From contig NZ_KB907549.1 of NCBI RefSeq assembly GCF_000382125.1, positions 124,001-188,000 on the forward strand: DNA of 64,000 nt, read 5' to 3'. Below, one piece after another: positions 7,391-15,524 of this stretch. Under the pieces are notes generated by a model. The model was not told the DNA's origin, ran no database searches, and was given only the letters and a program-made list of their open reading frames with translations. Position 1 is the first letter of the stretch. Each line of letters opens with the position of its first letter. Made by a program: the position numbers and the translations under genes. The DNA is from Eudoraea adriatica DSM 19308. Its GTDB lineage: Bacteria; Bacteroidota; Bacteroidia; Flavobacteriales; Flavobacteriaceae.

Positions 7391-8764
7391 TTAACCGGTT
7401 AACTGCTTCGTTATAAGCTTATAAACTTCTGTGGATTTAAATAGTCCTTGATTTAACGGACGTCTGTTGTTTGTAATAAATACCGGGTAATCTAATGTAT
7501 CCTCCGGTATTCTTCCATGAGAACCCTTTACCAAATCTGCTTTCAGAGGAATTATATTCAGTACTGTCCTGAATCCCAATTTCTTTTTTATAAGTTTCCA
7601 AATAACTTTTAGCATTACCAGTTTATCACCAGGATCCGTAAACATTTCTACCGGATCATATCCTGGTTTTTTATGGATATCCACCATTCTGGCATAGTCC
7701 GGGGCTTTTGCATCATCCATCCAGAAGTAATAAGTAAACCAGGAATTTTTATCGGCGATCAAAACTAAATCGCCACATCTGTCATGATCTAAATTTGCTT
7801 CTTTCAATTCACTGGCCGATAAAACTTTTTCAATACCATCAATACCTTCCAATAAATTTTTAACACTCTTTTTTATGGCTGGATCATTCAAATAAACATG
7901 TGCTATTTGATGATCGGCTACTGCAAATGCTTTACTGGCTCCGGCATCTAATAGTTCCAGACCTCTCTCCTCCCTGATACTTATTAATCCCTCAGAGCGC
8001 AGAATCCGATTAATATGAATTGGATTGTTCACATTGGTAATACCGTACTCCGAGAGCAAAACTAAATTAGTATCCCCATTATCGTAGTAGCTTACCAGCT
8101 TCTTTACAACATCATCGATTTCTTTGAGATCTATACTTATTTTGGAGAAGTCAATTCCATGTCTCTGTAAATTATAATCCAAATGCGGCAGGTAAATCAG
8201 CGTAAGAGTAGGATCATGTAACTTGTCCGTCCTGAGTGCCGCATCTGCTATCCACTGACTGGATTTCAAGGAAGTTTTAGGGCCCCAAAAATTAAAAAGC
8301 GGGAATGTACCCAGTTCATTTTGTAACTGGTCCCTTAATTCAGGAGGGTGTGTATAGATGTCCGGGATCTTCCTGCCATCCGCAAGATAATTAGGGCGAG
8401 GTGTGACACTGAAATCGACGGTGGAATACATATTATACCACCAGAAAAGATTTGCGCAGGTAAAATCACTATCCAATTGTTTCATCTCATCCCACAACTT
8501 GTCACTCTCAATCAGTTTGTTCGATTGTCTCCAGAATTTTACCTCACATTCATCCTTAAAATACCATCCATTGCCAACAACACCATGTTCTGTTGGCCAC
8601 TTACCTGTAAGATATGTTGTCTGCGAAGTACATGTGACAGCCGGCAAAACCGGTATAATAGAGGCTGCCTCACCTTTTTCAAGAAATGATTTAATAAAGG
8701 GCGTATGTTCACCAATTAGTCTTTTGGTAAGACCAACAACATTAATAACCACCGTTTTATCCAT
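7391..8764 (-). CDS. eboF: EboF: alkaline phosphatase/nucleotide pyrophosphatase superfamily protein
   Basis: 457 residues, last of the six ebo genes. I chose the ATG at 8764 (MDKTVVINVVGL), five bases after the eboE stop; an in-frame start at 8791 would overlap eboE by 22 bases. The fold signature PVLPAVTCTSQTTYLTGKWP (around residues 42-61) contains the expected nucleophilic threonine, followed by EHGVVGNGW. LPHLDYNLQRHG supplies an Asp and a His metal ligand. Two usual metal motifs differ: the first Asp position reads VINVVGL, and the usual SDHG reads SEYG. A C-terminal SHGRIPED supplies a late His. So the fold is clear, but the chemistry (phosphatase, phosphodiesterase or other) is not. 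No signal peptide is visible, so it acts in the cytoplasm. Confidence 0.88.
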   Translation of the reverse strand: MDKTVVINVVGLTKRLIGEHTPFIKSFLEKGEAASIIPVLPAVTCTSQTTYLTGKWPTEHGVVGNGWYFKDECEVKFWRQSNKLIESDKLWDEMKQLDSDFTCANLFWWYNMYSTVDFSVTPRPNYLADGRKIPDIYTHPPELRDQLQNELGTFPLFNFWGPKTSLKSSQWIADAALRTDKLHDPTLTLIYLPHLDYNLQRHGIDFSKISIDLKEIDDVVKKLVSYYDNGDTNLVLLSEYGITNVNNPIHINRILRSEGLISIREERGLELLDAGASKAFAVADHQIAHVYLNDPAIKKSVKNLLEGIDGIEKVLSASELKEANLDHDRCGDLVLIADKNSWFTYYFWMDDAKAPDYARMVDIHKKPGYDPVEMFTDPGDKLVMLKVIWKLIKKKLGFRTVLNIIPLKADLVKGSHGRIPEDTLDYPVFITNNRRPLNQGLFKSTEVYKLITKQLTG

Positions 8765-8769
8765 ACCTT

Positions 8770-9963
8770 TTATAGTCTGTCTATTAACCAATTCATTTCC
8801 CTGATTATCGATTCTGACAAGTCTTTTTTAAGATAACCCGGCAGCACATCCCAGGTATATGTCTCAACTTCAAGGTGTTCTGAAATAAGATTTTCTTTAA
8901 GAATAGATATCACCTTCAGGATATGATCCTGGGTAGAATACAGTTCTTCAAAAGATTCAAGAAAAATAGGAACATGAAAATGAGCTCTTAATTCAGGCAC
9001 ATCAGGTTTATTCCTGAGAACAATAGGCAGGTCATTATAGGTTTTAACACCCTCTTTTAAATTTACGGTAACCTGGTGCAAATAAGTAGGCTCATCAAAT
9101 TGCCCAAGGGAATCCCATATTTTATCCTTGCCAGAGGTGTCAAACTTAACTTTCAAAGCAGCACTTACCTGTATTTTTCCAATTTTGATTCCGGCATTCT
9201 TTAATTTTTCAAAAGTATGGGCGGGTTCCTCATAGGCTAGTGAAAAATGACAGATATCATAACAAAGGGTACAATAACGCAATACCATTTTTTTAGCCTT
9301 TTCTTCACTTATATTCCGGATTTTTATAAGCTCATTCTTTGCTATTGGCAAAAGAAATTTTTGATAGAATTTTAAAACATCTTCCGTATTCTCCAGCATA
9401 CCATCAGGTTCCGGTTCAATATCTATGTGAAGATACTTGGATGTTCTTTCTTCTAGTTTATAGAGTTTAAGTATTAGCTCAGACAAATGCATTGCTCCTG
9501 TTTCCATGACGGCATTTATCTCTTTTGTGCCAGAATGCCAATGCTTATAGCTTATTGGTGAAGTAGAGATCCCTCCGGAAATACCTTCGGGCAGGAGAAA
9601 AGCCAATTGTTCAAATAGTCTGGCAGTATAATTGACCCTGTCCCTTGTTGTCCAATCGGGCTCATGTACTTTATCTTTTACAACCTCATCATGAAAATTT
9701 CCATAAGGAAAACCATTCATGGTAAATACATAAAGACCATTAGTAATTAACCAACTTTTAAATTGCGGAAGATTATCATTCAAAGCAAGTTCTTCACTTG
9801 CCTTATTGGATAGTCGCAATCCTATACCAAAAGGTTTATCTTCTGATATTTTATTCTTTATTAAAGGCAGGTAGTCCACTAAACTCTGAAAGGTACTGGC
9901 CCAATCCTGTCCAGGGTGAATATTGGTGCAATAAGTCAGATGGTATCTATCATCTATAAGCAT
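8770..9963 (-). CDS. eboE: EboE: metabolite traffic protein, TIM-barrel (xylose isomerase-like)
   Basis: 397 residues. The N-terminal HLTYCTNIHPGQDW motif near residue 8 is the hallmark of EboE proteins. The body looks like a xylose-isomerase/AP-endonuclease-2 type TIM barrel: LHIDIEPEPDGML near residue 177 and YDICHFSLAYEEP near 234 provide acidic and His residues that could bind a metal. The substrate is unknown. It is three bases after eboD and five bases before the preferred eboF start. Annotation as a metabolite traffic protein comes from work on ebo clusters, where mutants mislocalise a precursor; no enzymatic activity is established. Confidence 0.9.
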   Translation of the reverse strand: MLIDDRYHLTYCTNIHPGQDWASTFQSLVDYLPLIKNKISEDKPFGIGLRLSNKASEELALNDNLPQFKSWLITNGLYVFTMNGFPYGNFHDEVVKDKVHEPDWTTRDRVNYTARLFEQLAFLLPEGISGGISTSPISYKHWHSGTKEINAVMETGAMHLSELILKLYKLEERTSKYLHIDIEPEPDGMLENTEDVLKFYQKFLLPIAKNELIKIRNISEEKAKKMVLRYCTLCYDICHFSLAYEEPAHTFEKLKNAGIKIGKIQVSAALKVKFDTSGKDKIWDSLGQFDEPTYLHQVTVNLKEGVKTYNDLPIVLRNKPDVPELRAHFHVPIFLESFEELYSTQDHILKVISILKENLISEHLEVETYTWDVLPGYLKKDLSESIIREMNWLIDRL

Positions 9964-9966
9964 AGG

Positions 9967-11133
9967 TTATGCTACATTTATTTTATATTTATTATTCAGG
10001 AAATTTAATGCATTCTTCATTATTTCCATATCTATGTGGTGCACATCCAATTTCTTCCCAATACCGTTTATCAATGTTATAGTTAATTCTCCCCCGAGAT
10101 GCTCCCGAAATTCCTGAATCCCTTTTAACAACTCGTGTATTTCTTTATCCCCTGAAACAGGAATAGACAAATCAAAGCCAATTTCTGTCATCATTTCTAA
10201 AATTTCGTCCAAAATTTCAACTGAAATCAGCCCTTTAAAGCGAGCGTATGTTAAATCCAGTGCAATCCCTTTGGCAACAGCTTCACCATGTCTCAAAGAA
10301 TAGTTGCTCATTTGTTCCAGTTTATGAGCGGACCAATGACCAAAATCCAATGGTCTGGAAGAACCGCTTTCAAATGGATCACCTCCTCTGGCAATATGTT
10401 CCATATGCATTTCGGCACACCTGTAAATAGTGTTTAGCATGGCATCCATATCGCGTTCTTTCAATCTGATCGCATTTTCCTTAATTGTATTATAAAAATC
10501 AGCATCCTTTATGAGAGCTACTTTAATGGCTTCAGCCACCCCAGCAATCCAATCGCGTTGTTCAAGACTGGTTAAAAATTTGCTGTCATTCAATATGGCA
10601 TACGGTGCTGCAAAAGTGCCTATAAAATTCTTTTTATTATATGCATTTATTCCGTTCTTGACCCCTATTGCCGCATCATTTTGTGAAAGAACAGTAGTTG
10701 GAATACGAATTAGTTTAACCCCTCTGTGGGCTATAGAGGCCGCAAAGCCTGCCATATCTATTACGGCACCACCTCCAACAGCAACCACAAAGGAATGCCT
10801 GCAAATTGCATTATCGTTAATTGCTGCTATAATCCTATCCACATTATCATAGTTGTTTTTGGATTTTTCTCCCCCAGGAGTTACCAGACACTCTGTATAT
10901 TGTAATTGATTATTATGCAGAAGACAATATTCTTTTATGCCTTCACTAAGCTCAGGATGATTTTTGAGTACTCCATCGTCTATAACGAATAGTAGCTTTA
11001 CCTTTTCATTTGGTTTATAAGACCTAATAACCTTCATGAACAAGTCATTATTGCTTTCAAATAGGCCACTTGTGAAATGTAAACTATATTTAAAGTTTAC
11101 TGCAAAAGACTGTTCTATGGGATTTAATTGCAT
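9967..11133 (-). CDS. eboD: EboD: 3-dehydroquinate synthase-like sugar phosphate cyclase
   Basis: 388 residues of the dehydroquinate synthase superfamily. Visible motifs: AVGGGAVIDMAGF (NAD site) near residue 115, RIPTTVLSQNDAAIGVKNG near 143, KKNFIGTFAAP, AGVAEAIKVA with the metal-ligand Glu, and DFGHWSAHKLE and LRHGEAVAKG with the two metal-ligand His residues. All catalytic positions I can check are present, so it should be an active NAD/metal-dependent cyclase. It is not the housekeeping AroB: it sits within the ebo operon and has an N-terminal extension (residues 1-25) unlike AroB. It may make dehydroquinate, a valiolone-type cyclitol or something else; the sequence alone does not decide. 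Nine bases follow eboC. Confidence 0.9.
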   Translation of the reverse strand: MQLNPIEQSFAVNFKYSLHFTSGLFESNNDLFMKVIRSYKPNEKVKLLFVIDDGVLKNHPELSEGIKEYCLLHNNQLQYTECLVTPGGEKSKNNYDNVDRIIAAINDNAICRHSFVVAVGGGAVIDMAGFAASIAHRGVKLIRIPTTVLSQNDAAIGVKNGINAYNKKNFIGTFAAPYAILNDSKFLTSLEQRDWIAGVAEAIKVALIKDADFYNTIKENAIRLKERDMDAMLNTIYRCAEMHMEHIARGGDPFESGSSRPLDFGHWSAHKLEQMSNYSLRHGEAVAKGIALDLTYARFKGLISVEILDEILEMMTEIGFDLSIPVSGDKEIHELLKGIQEFREHLGGELTITLINGIGKKLDVHHIDMEIMKNALNFLNNKYKINVA

Positions 11134-11142
11134 GTTTTTAAT

Positions 11143-12045
11143 TTAAGTTACCGCAAATATCTTTGCAAGTATGAATGACAGCGGGAGCAATAGCAGAACA
11201 ATCAAACCAAACTGCCAACCGTCAAATCCTACCGTGAGTGATGCATCCAAAACAATTATTGAAAGTACACCACTGACCACAGCTTTTTTAATATTATCAG
11301 GTGAATTTACTCTATATGCCCTAATTAATGGACTATAAATAAGAAATATAAATAACCCCATGATGGGAAATAAACCAATCCACTGTGTCCGTATGTCTGG
11401 TATAATCATCAAAACGATAAAAATAACCATTGCGTAAATCAGTCCTGCCCAAATAATGTGTTTTTTGTTTTGGCCGTAAACCTCTCCCCTGCTAATTAGC
11501 GTAATGGCAAAAATATACAAAAGCGGAATTACGGCATACATCCAATGAAATATTTCACCGAAAACGGACATTCCCAAAATGAGATTTAATGCTCTGCATA
11601 GGCCCATATTTAATGGTCCCAGGAATTGATATTTTTTGGAGTAGGAATCATATAGTAGGATTGTCAGGGCCAGAATAACCGCTATAATACCGCTAAGGTG
11701 ATTCACAAAGAAGGATAGGAAAACTCCGGACAGCAACAATCCGCATCCAAATAACGCAGCTCCTTTAAGAGATACTTCTCCTTTCGGAATAGGTCTTTCG
11801 GGTCGTTCGATCTGGTCAATTTTAAAATCAAACACATCATTAAGAACAACTCCTCCCCCATATAGAAAAACCGAGGAAAATATAAGTAAGATTAAATTCA
11901 GGTATGCAGGTCCGTTTAAGGAAGTATCTGATATCATCAGGAAAGTAAGTCCGGAAATACTGGACCCTGCCATTATATCCGCCATGGCAGTGGGCAAGTT
12001 TGCAGGCCTGGTAAGCTTTGCGTATCCCAGGAGCTCTATGTTCAT
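11143..12045 (-). CDS. eboC: EboC: UbiA-like prenyltransferase
   Basis: 300-residue membrane protein with about nine helices, of the UbiA superfamily. The first aspartate-rich motif NDVFDFKIDQIERPERPIPK is near residue 68. The second is reduced to LLYDSYSKKYQFLGP near 135. UbiA enzymes transfer a polyprenyl chain from a diphosphate to an acceptor ring or lipid; the ebo member's donor and acceptor are unknown. It starts one base after the eboB stop and lies nine bases before eboD. It is the only clear integral membrane protein encoded by the cluster, so it is the natural membrane anchor of the pathway (inference). Confidence 0.92.
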   Translation of the reverse strand: MNIELLGYAKLTRPANLPTAMADIMAGSSISGLTFLMISDTSLNGPAYLNLILLIFSSVFLYGGGVVLNDVFDFKIDQIERPERPIPKGEVSLKGAALFGCGLLLSGVFLSFFVNHLSGIIAVILALTILLYDSYSKKYQFLGPLNMGLCRALNLILGMSVFGEIFHWMYAVIPLLYIFAITLISRGEVYGQNKKHIIWAGLIYAMVIFIVLMIIPDIRTQWIGLFPIMGLFIFLIYSPLIRAYRVNSPDNIKKAVVSGVLSIIVLDASLTVGFDGWQFGLIVLLLLPLSFILAKIFAVT

Positions 12046-12046
12046 T

Positions 12047-12955
12047 CTATTTTATTTGATCTGTGTCTATGCGTGGTTCCTGCCCCCTTAAAACACTATT
12101 ATCATTGTAAAGAATGGATTGATTAATTCCCTGTGGATTCAACCAGTCAGATTCTTTCATTTTCCCATTTTTGCTAAAAGCATCCAATGCATTTTGGTAA
12201 CAGGTTTTCACAACATCTTCACGGGCTATACCCCTCTTTAACATAAGCGCTGCCGTTTTCGGTACCGCCAGCGGGTCACTGACCCCCCAGTCTGCAGAAC
12301 TATCTACTATTATATTGGAGCTGCCGTATTTACGGACAACTTCTACCATGCGTTCATTACCCATTTTGGTTTTAGGGTAAATAGTAAAAGCGGCTATAAA
12401 ACCTTTATCCAAGACGTCCTTTACAGTTTCCTCATTGTTATGATCGATTATTACATTACCGGGATCCAGTTTATGTTCCATGCATACCTCCATGCTCCTG
12501 AGCGTTCCGGCTTTCTTATCCCTATGCGGGGTATGAACCTGAACCGTCATGTTTAATTCTTTGGCGAGTTCAAGTTGTTCTCTAAAATACTTGTCCTCAG
12601 CAGGTGTTTGATCATCATAGCCTATTTCTCCTATAGCAACAACATTTTCTTTATGAAGGTATAAAGGCAAAAGTTCCATTACCTGTTCGGCCAGTGCTTC
12701 ATTATTGGCCTCTTTGGAATTCAATCCTATGGTGCAATAGTGTTTAATACCAAACTGACTTGCCCTAAAAGGTTCCCATCCAACGAGGCTGCTAAAATAA
12801 TCTTGAAATGACCCAACCTGAGTACGTGGCTGGCCCAACCAGAAAGAGGGCTCAATAATTGCAACAATTCCGGATGCTGCCATAGCCTCATAGTCATCGG
12901 TTGTCCTCGAGGTCATGTGTATATGAGGGTCGATTATCATCATTTTTTCCTTCAT
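12047..12955 (-). CDS. eboB: EboB: TatD-family metal-dependent hydrolase
   Basis: 302-residue amidohydrolase-fold protein. Metal-ligand candidates follow the TatD order: DPHIHMTS near residue 9 (HxH), AIGEIGYDD near 123 (Glu), VQVHTPHRD near 157 (His), IIDHNNE near 191 (His), and VDSSADWGVSD near 237 (Asp). TatD proteins are Mg-dependent nucleases or hydrolases; EboB members are used in ebo clusters on an unknown substrate. Start ATG at 12955; a Met at residue 5 is an alternative. It lies three bases after the eboA stop and one base before eboC. Confidence 0.9.
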   Translation of the reverse strand: MKEKMMIIDPHIHMTSRTTDDYEAMAASGIVAIIEPSFWLGQPRTQVGSFQDYFSSLVGWEPFRASQFGIKHYCTIGLNSKEANNEALAEQVMELLPLYLHKENVVAIGEIGYDDQTPAEDKYFREQLELAKELNMTVQVHTPHRDKKAGTLRSMEVCMEHKLDPGNVIIDHNNEETVKDVLDKGFIAAFTIYPKTKMGNERMVEVVRKYGSSNIIVDSSADWGVSDPLAVPKTAALMLKRGIAREDVVKTCYQNALDAFSKNGKMKESDWLNPQGINQSILYNDNSVLRGQEPRIDTDQIK

Positions 12956-12958
12956 AGT

Positions 12959-13816
12959 TTATTTTTTTAAATTTTCCCAGGTAACCTCATTACCGGTTAC
13001 CATTTCCTTTAAATCAGGATAGACGTTCAACAGGTTTTGGGCTTCCTGTTGAGGAGAACTATAACAGCAAAGTGCAGCGGCCAAATTTTCTGTTTTATCT
13101 TTACTCATGAACAAATGATCCATATCCTGTAGTAATACGCCTTCTAAAAATGGTGCTACAGGCCTCCATAACAAGGGATCTATACTCCTTGAAGCAGCCC
13201 ATCGCTCATGGGCATAATCTGAAATAATTCTGGCCAGATCTCGGTTAGCTCGTTTCTCAACATCAATTATATCTCCCAAATTGCGCTCCATAAATGCCGC
13301 TTTCAGGTACATCTGATTCCATTGCTGATCATTAAAGTATTTCGATGGATACGGATTGTTTAATGCTATTGCGTCAAAAACAGTCCCAATATTCGTGCGC
13401 AATGCTTCAACTCCTACCCGATTAAAATCCCCGGCATTAGGCAAAAGTATTAAAAACTTCAAAAAGGTTACAAGCTCGCCCGTATCAGCAACCTCAATAA
13501 GATTTGCCACCTTGCCTGAAAAATATGCCCTATCTGATTCCAGCACCCTTATTAGCAGATAAATTCGGGCAATTTGCAACAGGTCTGCTTTCTGTGCGAT
13601 TAGGTATTCGGCCAATTCCTGATTTACTTCCCGGATTTTTGGTTTTTTATCTGGACCAATTCTACCGGCCAGTAAACTATAGCAGAGATACAGTTCTTTA
13701 GCCGATTTTGACTCTACGATTATATCTAATCTGTCCTCTATCCAGGTATGCGTTTCTTCAGCTAAACTGTCGCCAAGAATTTTAGACAATTCTTTACACG
13801 TATCCAAATGCAGCAT
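12959..13816 (-). CDS. eboA: EboA domain-containing protein
   Basis: First gene of the ebo operon. 285 residues from the ATG at 13816 (MLHLDTCKEL); an in-frame TTG at 13825 would add three residues. The protein is almost wholly helical with no signal peptide, membrane helix or catalytic motif. The segment YLCYSLLAGRIG near 43 and the C-terminal LWRPVAPFLEGVLLQ and LAAALCCYSSP are typical of EboA. Function is unknown; known members are needed, with eboB and eboC, for precursor export during scytonemin synthesis in a cyanobacterium. A promoter-like box lies 55-62 bases upstream. Confidence 0.92.
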   Translation of the reverse strand: MLHLDTCKELSKILGDSLAEETHTWIEDRLDIIVESKSAKELYLCYSLLAGRIGPDKKPKIREVNQELAEYLIAQKADLLQIARIYLLIRVLESDRAYFSGKVANLIEVADTGELVTFLKFLILLPNAGDFNRVGVEALRTNIGTVFDAIALNNPYPSKYFNDQQWNQMYLKAAFMERNLGDIIDVEKRANRDLARIISDYAHERWAASRSIDPLLWRPVAPFLEGVLLQDMDHLFMSKDKTENLAAALCCYSSPQQEAQNLLNVYPDLKEMVTGNEVTWENLKK

Positions 13817-13870
13817 ATATTCCAATTAATCGTAAACAGGGAGTTAACAAAACAAAATCCTTTGCGGAAA

Positions 13871-13878
13871 CAAATATA
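13871..13878 (-). promoter_or_regulatory. Possible -7 promoter element of the ebo operon
   Basis: Minus-strand TATATTTG matches TAnnTTTG. A TTTG lies upstream but only 12 bases away, so the -33 box is not convincing. The implied leader to the eboA ATG is about 45-50 bases. The site lies in the divergent eboA-miaE gap. Confidence 0.4.
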
Positions 13879-13977
13879 TTAAGATAACTGCAAACCTCTT
13901 CTATTATTACGAGGATATAGTTTTTAAATACCATAAGTGTTTCACAGGTTCTTTTTAATTTAGCAAAAAGTTAAGAT

Positions 13978-14559
13978 ATGTTAGGATTAAAATTACCAAC
14001 TGATCCCCGCTGGGTAAACATAGTGGAAAAAAATATAGATGAAATTTTGACAGATCATGCCTATTGCGAACAAAAGGCGGCAAGTACGGCTATCTCATTG
14101 ATAATTAGTTTTCCCGAATATCCTGAGTTGGTGGAGGAAATGATCGCATTGTCGAGAGAGGAAATGGGTCATTTTAAAATGGTACATGATAAGATCCTTA
14201 AGCGAGGTAATACCCTGGGAAGGTATCGAAAGGACGAATATGCCATTCAACTTTTGAAGTTTTTTCCTAAAGGTGGAAACCGAACTACGCAGTTGGTGCA
14301 TCGTCTTCTATATGCAGCATTAATTGAAGCCAGGAGCTGTGAACGGTTTAGGTTGCTTTCGGAGCAACTGCAGGACAACGAACTCGCTGATTTTTATCAT
14401 AAACTTATGGTTAGTGAGGCCGGACATTATAGCATGTTTTTGAAGTTTGCCAGGAAATACGGGAAAAGGGACGAAGTAGATAAAAAATGGGAGGATCTTT
14501 TAAAGTATGAAGCAGGGATTATGAAAAATCTTGGCAAAAAAGAAACTATTCACGGCTAG
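13978..14559 (+). CDS. miaE: tRNA-(2-methylthio-N6-isopentenyladenosine) hydroxylase
   Basis: 193-residue ferritin-like di-iron monooxygenase that hydroxylates ms2i6A37 of tRNA. The ligand pattern is visible: CEQKAAST near residue 32, SREEMGHF near 64 (ExxH), EARSCERF near 118, and SEAGHYSMF near 150 (ExxH). The length is normal for the short MiaE form. It is divergent from eboA and ends about 80 bases before the convergent ppx-like gene. MiaE depends on MiaA and MiaB, which are not in this window. Confidence 0.92.
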   Translation: MLGLKLPTDPRWVNIVEKNIDEILTDHAYCEQKAASTAISLIISFPEYPELVEEMIALSREEMGHFKMVHDKILKRGNTLGRYRKDEYAIQLLKFFPKGGNRTTQLVHRLLYAALIEARSCERFRLLSEQLQDNELADFYHKLMVSEAGHYSMFLKFARKYGKRDEVDKKWEDLLKYEAGIMKNLGKKETIHG

Positions 14560-14642
14560 CATGAACTAATTATCATTTGTAACTGCAGATGGGTAACTTA
14601 ATTTTTTCTTAGTTAATATTTTATGGGAATAGCTCATTTTAC

Positions 14643-15524
14643 CTATTCATAATATAAGGTTTTTATAATCCCGTCGGAAAGACCAATTTTAGGAACATGA
14701 ATCTTTCTTGCCCCACTCCATTTAGCTGACGACAAAAATATCCGCGTAGCAGGTATAATTACATCTGCCCTGTCCGGGTTAAGACCTAACTCAGAAATAC
14801 GCTCTTCATAGGACGTGCCATTTAAAAATTTATATTGTGCATTCAGCCAGATATCAGAGAGAGGTTCACCTTCCCTTCGTCCAGACAATTTATGTAATTC
14901 ATTAATGTTGCCTCCTGAACCAATTATCGAAATTTCAGATACGCCTTTCGTGCATTTCTTAATCCATTTTTCCATATCGGTCCATACTTCATCATTTACC
15001 ATATTATTAAGCAAACGAACTGTTCCTATCTTAAAAGACCTGGATATTTTTATTTTGCCATCAGTAAATAAAGTAAATTCTGTACTGCCACCCCCGACAT
15101 CAATATAAAGATAGGACTGATCATTTTGTATGAGTTTTTTTAAATCAGTAGATGCAATTATTGAGGCCTCTTCTTTGCCATTAATTAATTTAATAGAAAT
15201 CCCCGTTTCCTCTAAAATCCTGGCAATAATTTTTTTCCCATTACGGGCCTCCCTCATCGCCGAAGTGGCGCATGCCTTATATTTTTCTACACCAATAACC
15301 TCCATTAAAAGGCTAAAGGATTTCATGGTTTTTAGTATTCTGTTTGTATTATATTCAGATATTGCACCTTTAGTGAAAGCATCTTCTCCAAGGCGGACAG
15401 GAACCCTGATAAGAACATTTTTTCTAAACCTTGTTTCTTTGCCTCTTTCTTCAATAACATTATGAACCAATAACCTGATTGCATTAGACCCAATATCGAT
15501 TGCGGCTAACTTACGGATATTCAA
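14643..15524 (-). CDS. ppx: Ppx/GppA-family exopolyphosphatase-like protein
   Basis: 293 residues covering only the two-lobed ASKHA phosphatase core, without the C-terminal HD-like region of the long E. coli Ppx. AAIDIGSNAIRLLV at the N-terminus and YIDVGGGSTEFTLF near residue 140 are the phosphate-binding loops; IIGSGGNINEL and RADVIIPATRIF follow. The start is a TTG at 15524 that overlaps the ppk1 TGA stop (TTGA); no ATG precedes the essential IDIGSN motif. It could hydrolyse polyphosphate or pppGpp; being next to ppk1 favours polyphosphate. Confidence 0.9.
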   Translation of the reverse strand: MNIRKLAAIDIGSNAIRLLVHNVIEERGKETRFRKNVLIRVPVRLGEDAFTKGAISEYNTNRILKTMKSFSLLMEVIGVEKYKACATSAMREARNGKKIIARILEETGISIKLINGKEEASIIASTDLKKLIQNDQSYLYIDVGGGSTEFTLFTDGKIKISRSFKIGTVRLLNNMVNDEVWTDMEKWIKKCTKGVSEISIIGSGGNINELHKLSGRREGEPLSDIWLNAQYKFLNGTSYEERISELGLNPDRADVIIPATRIFLSSAKWSGARKIHVPKIGLSDGIIKTLYYE

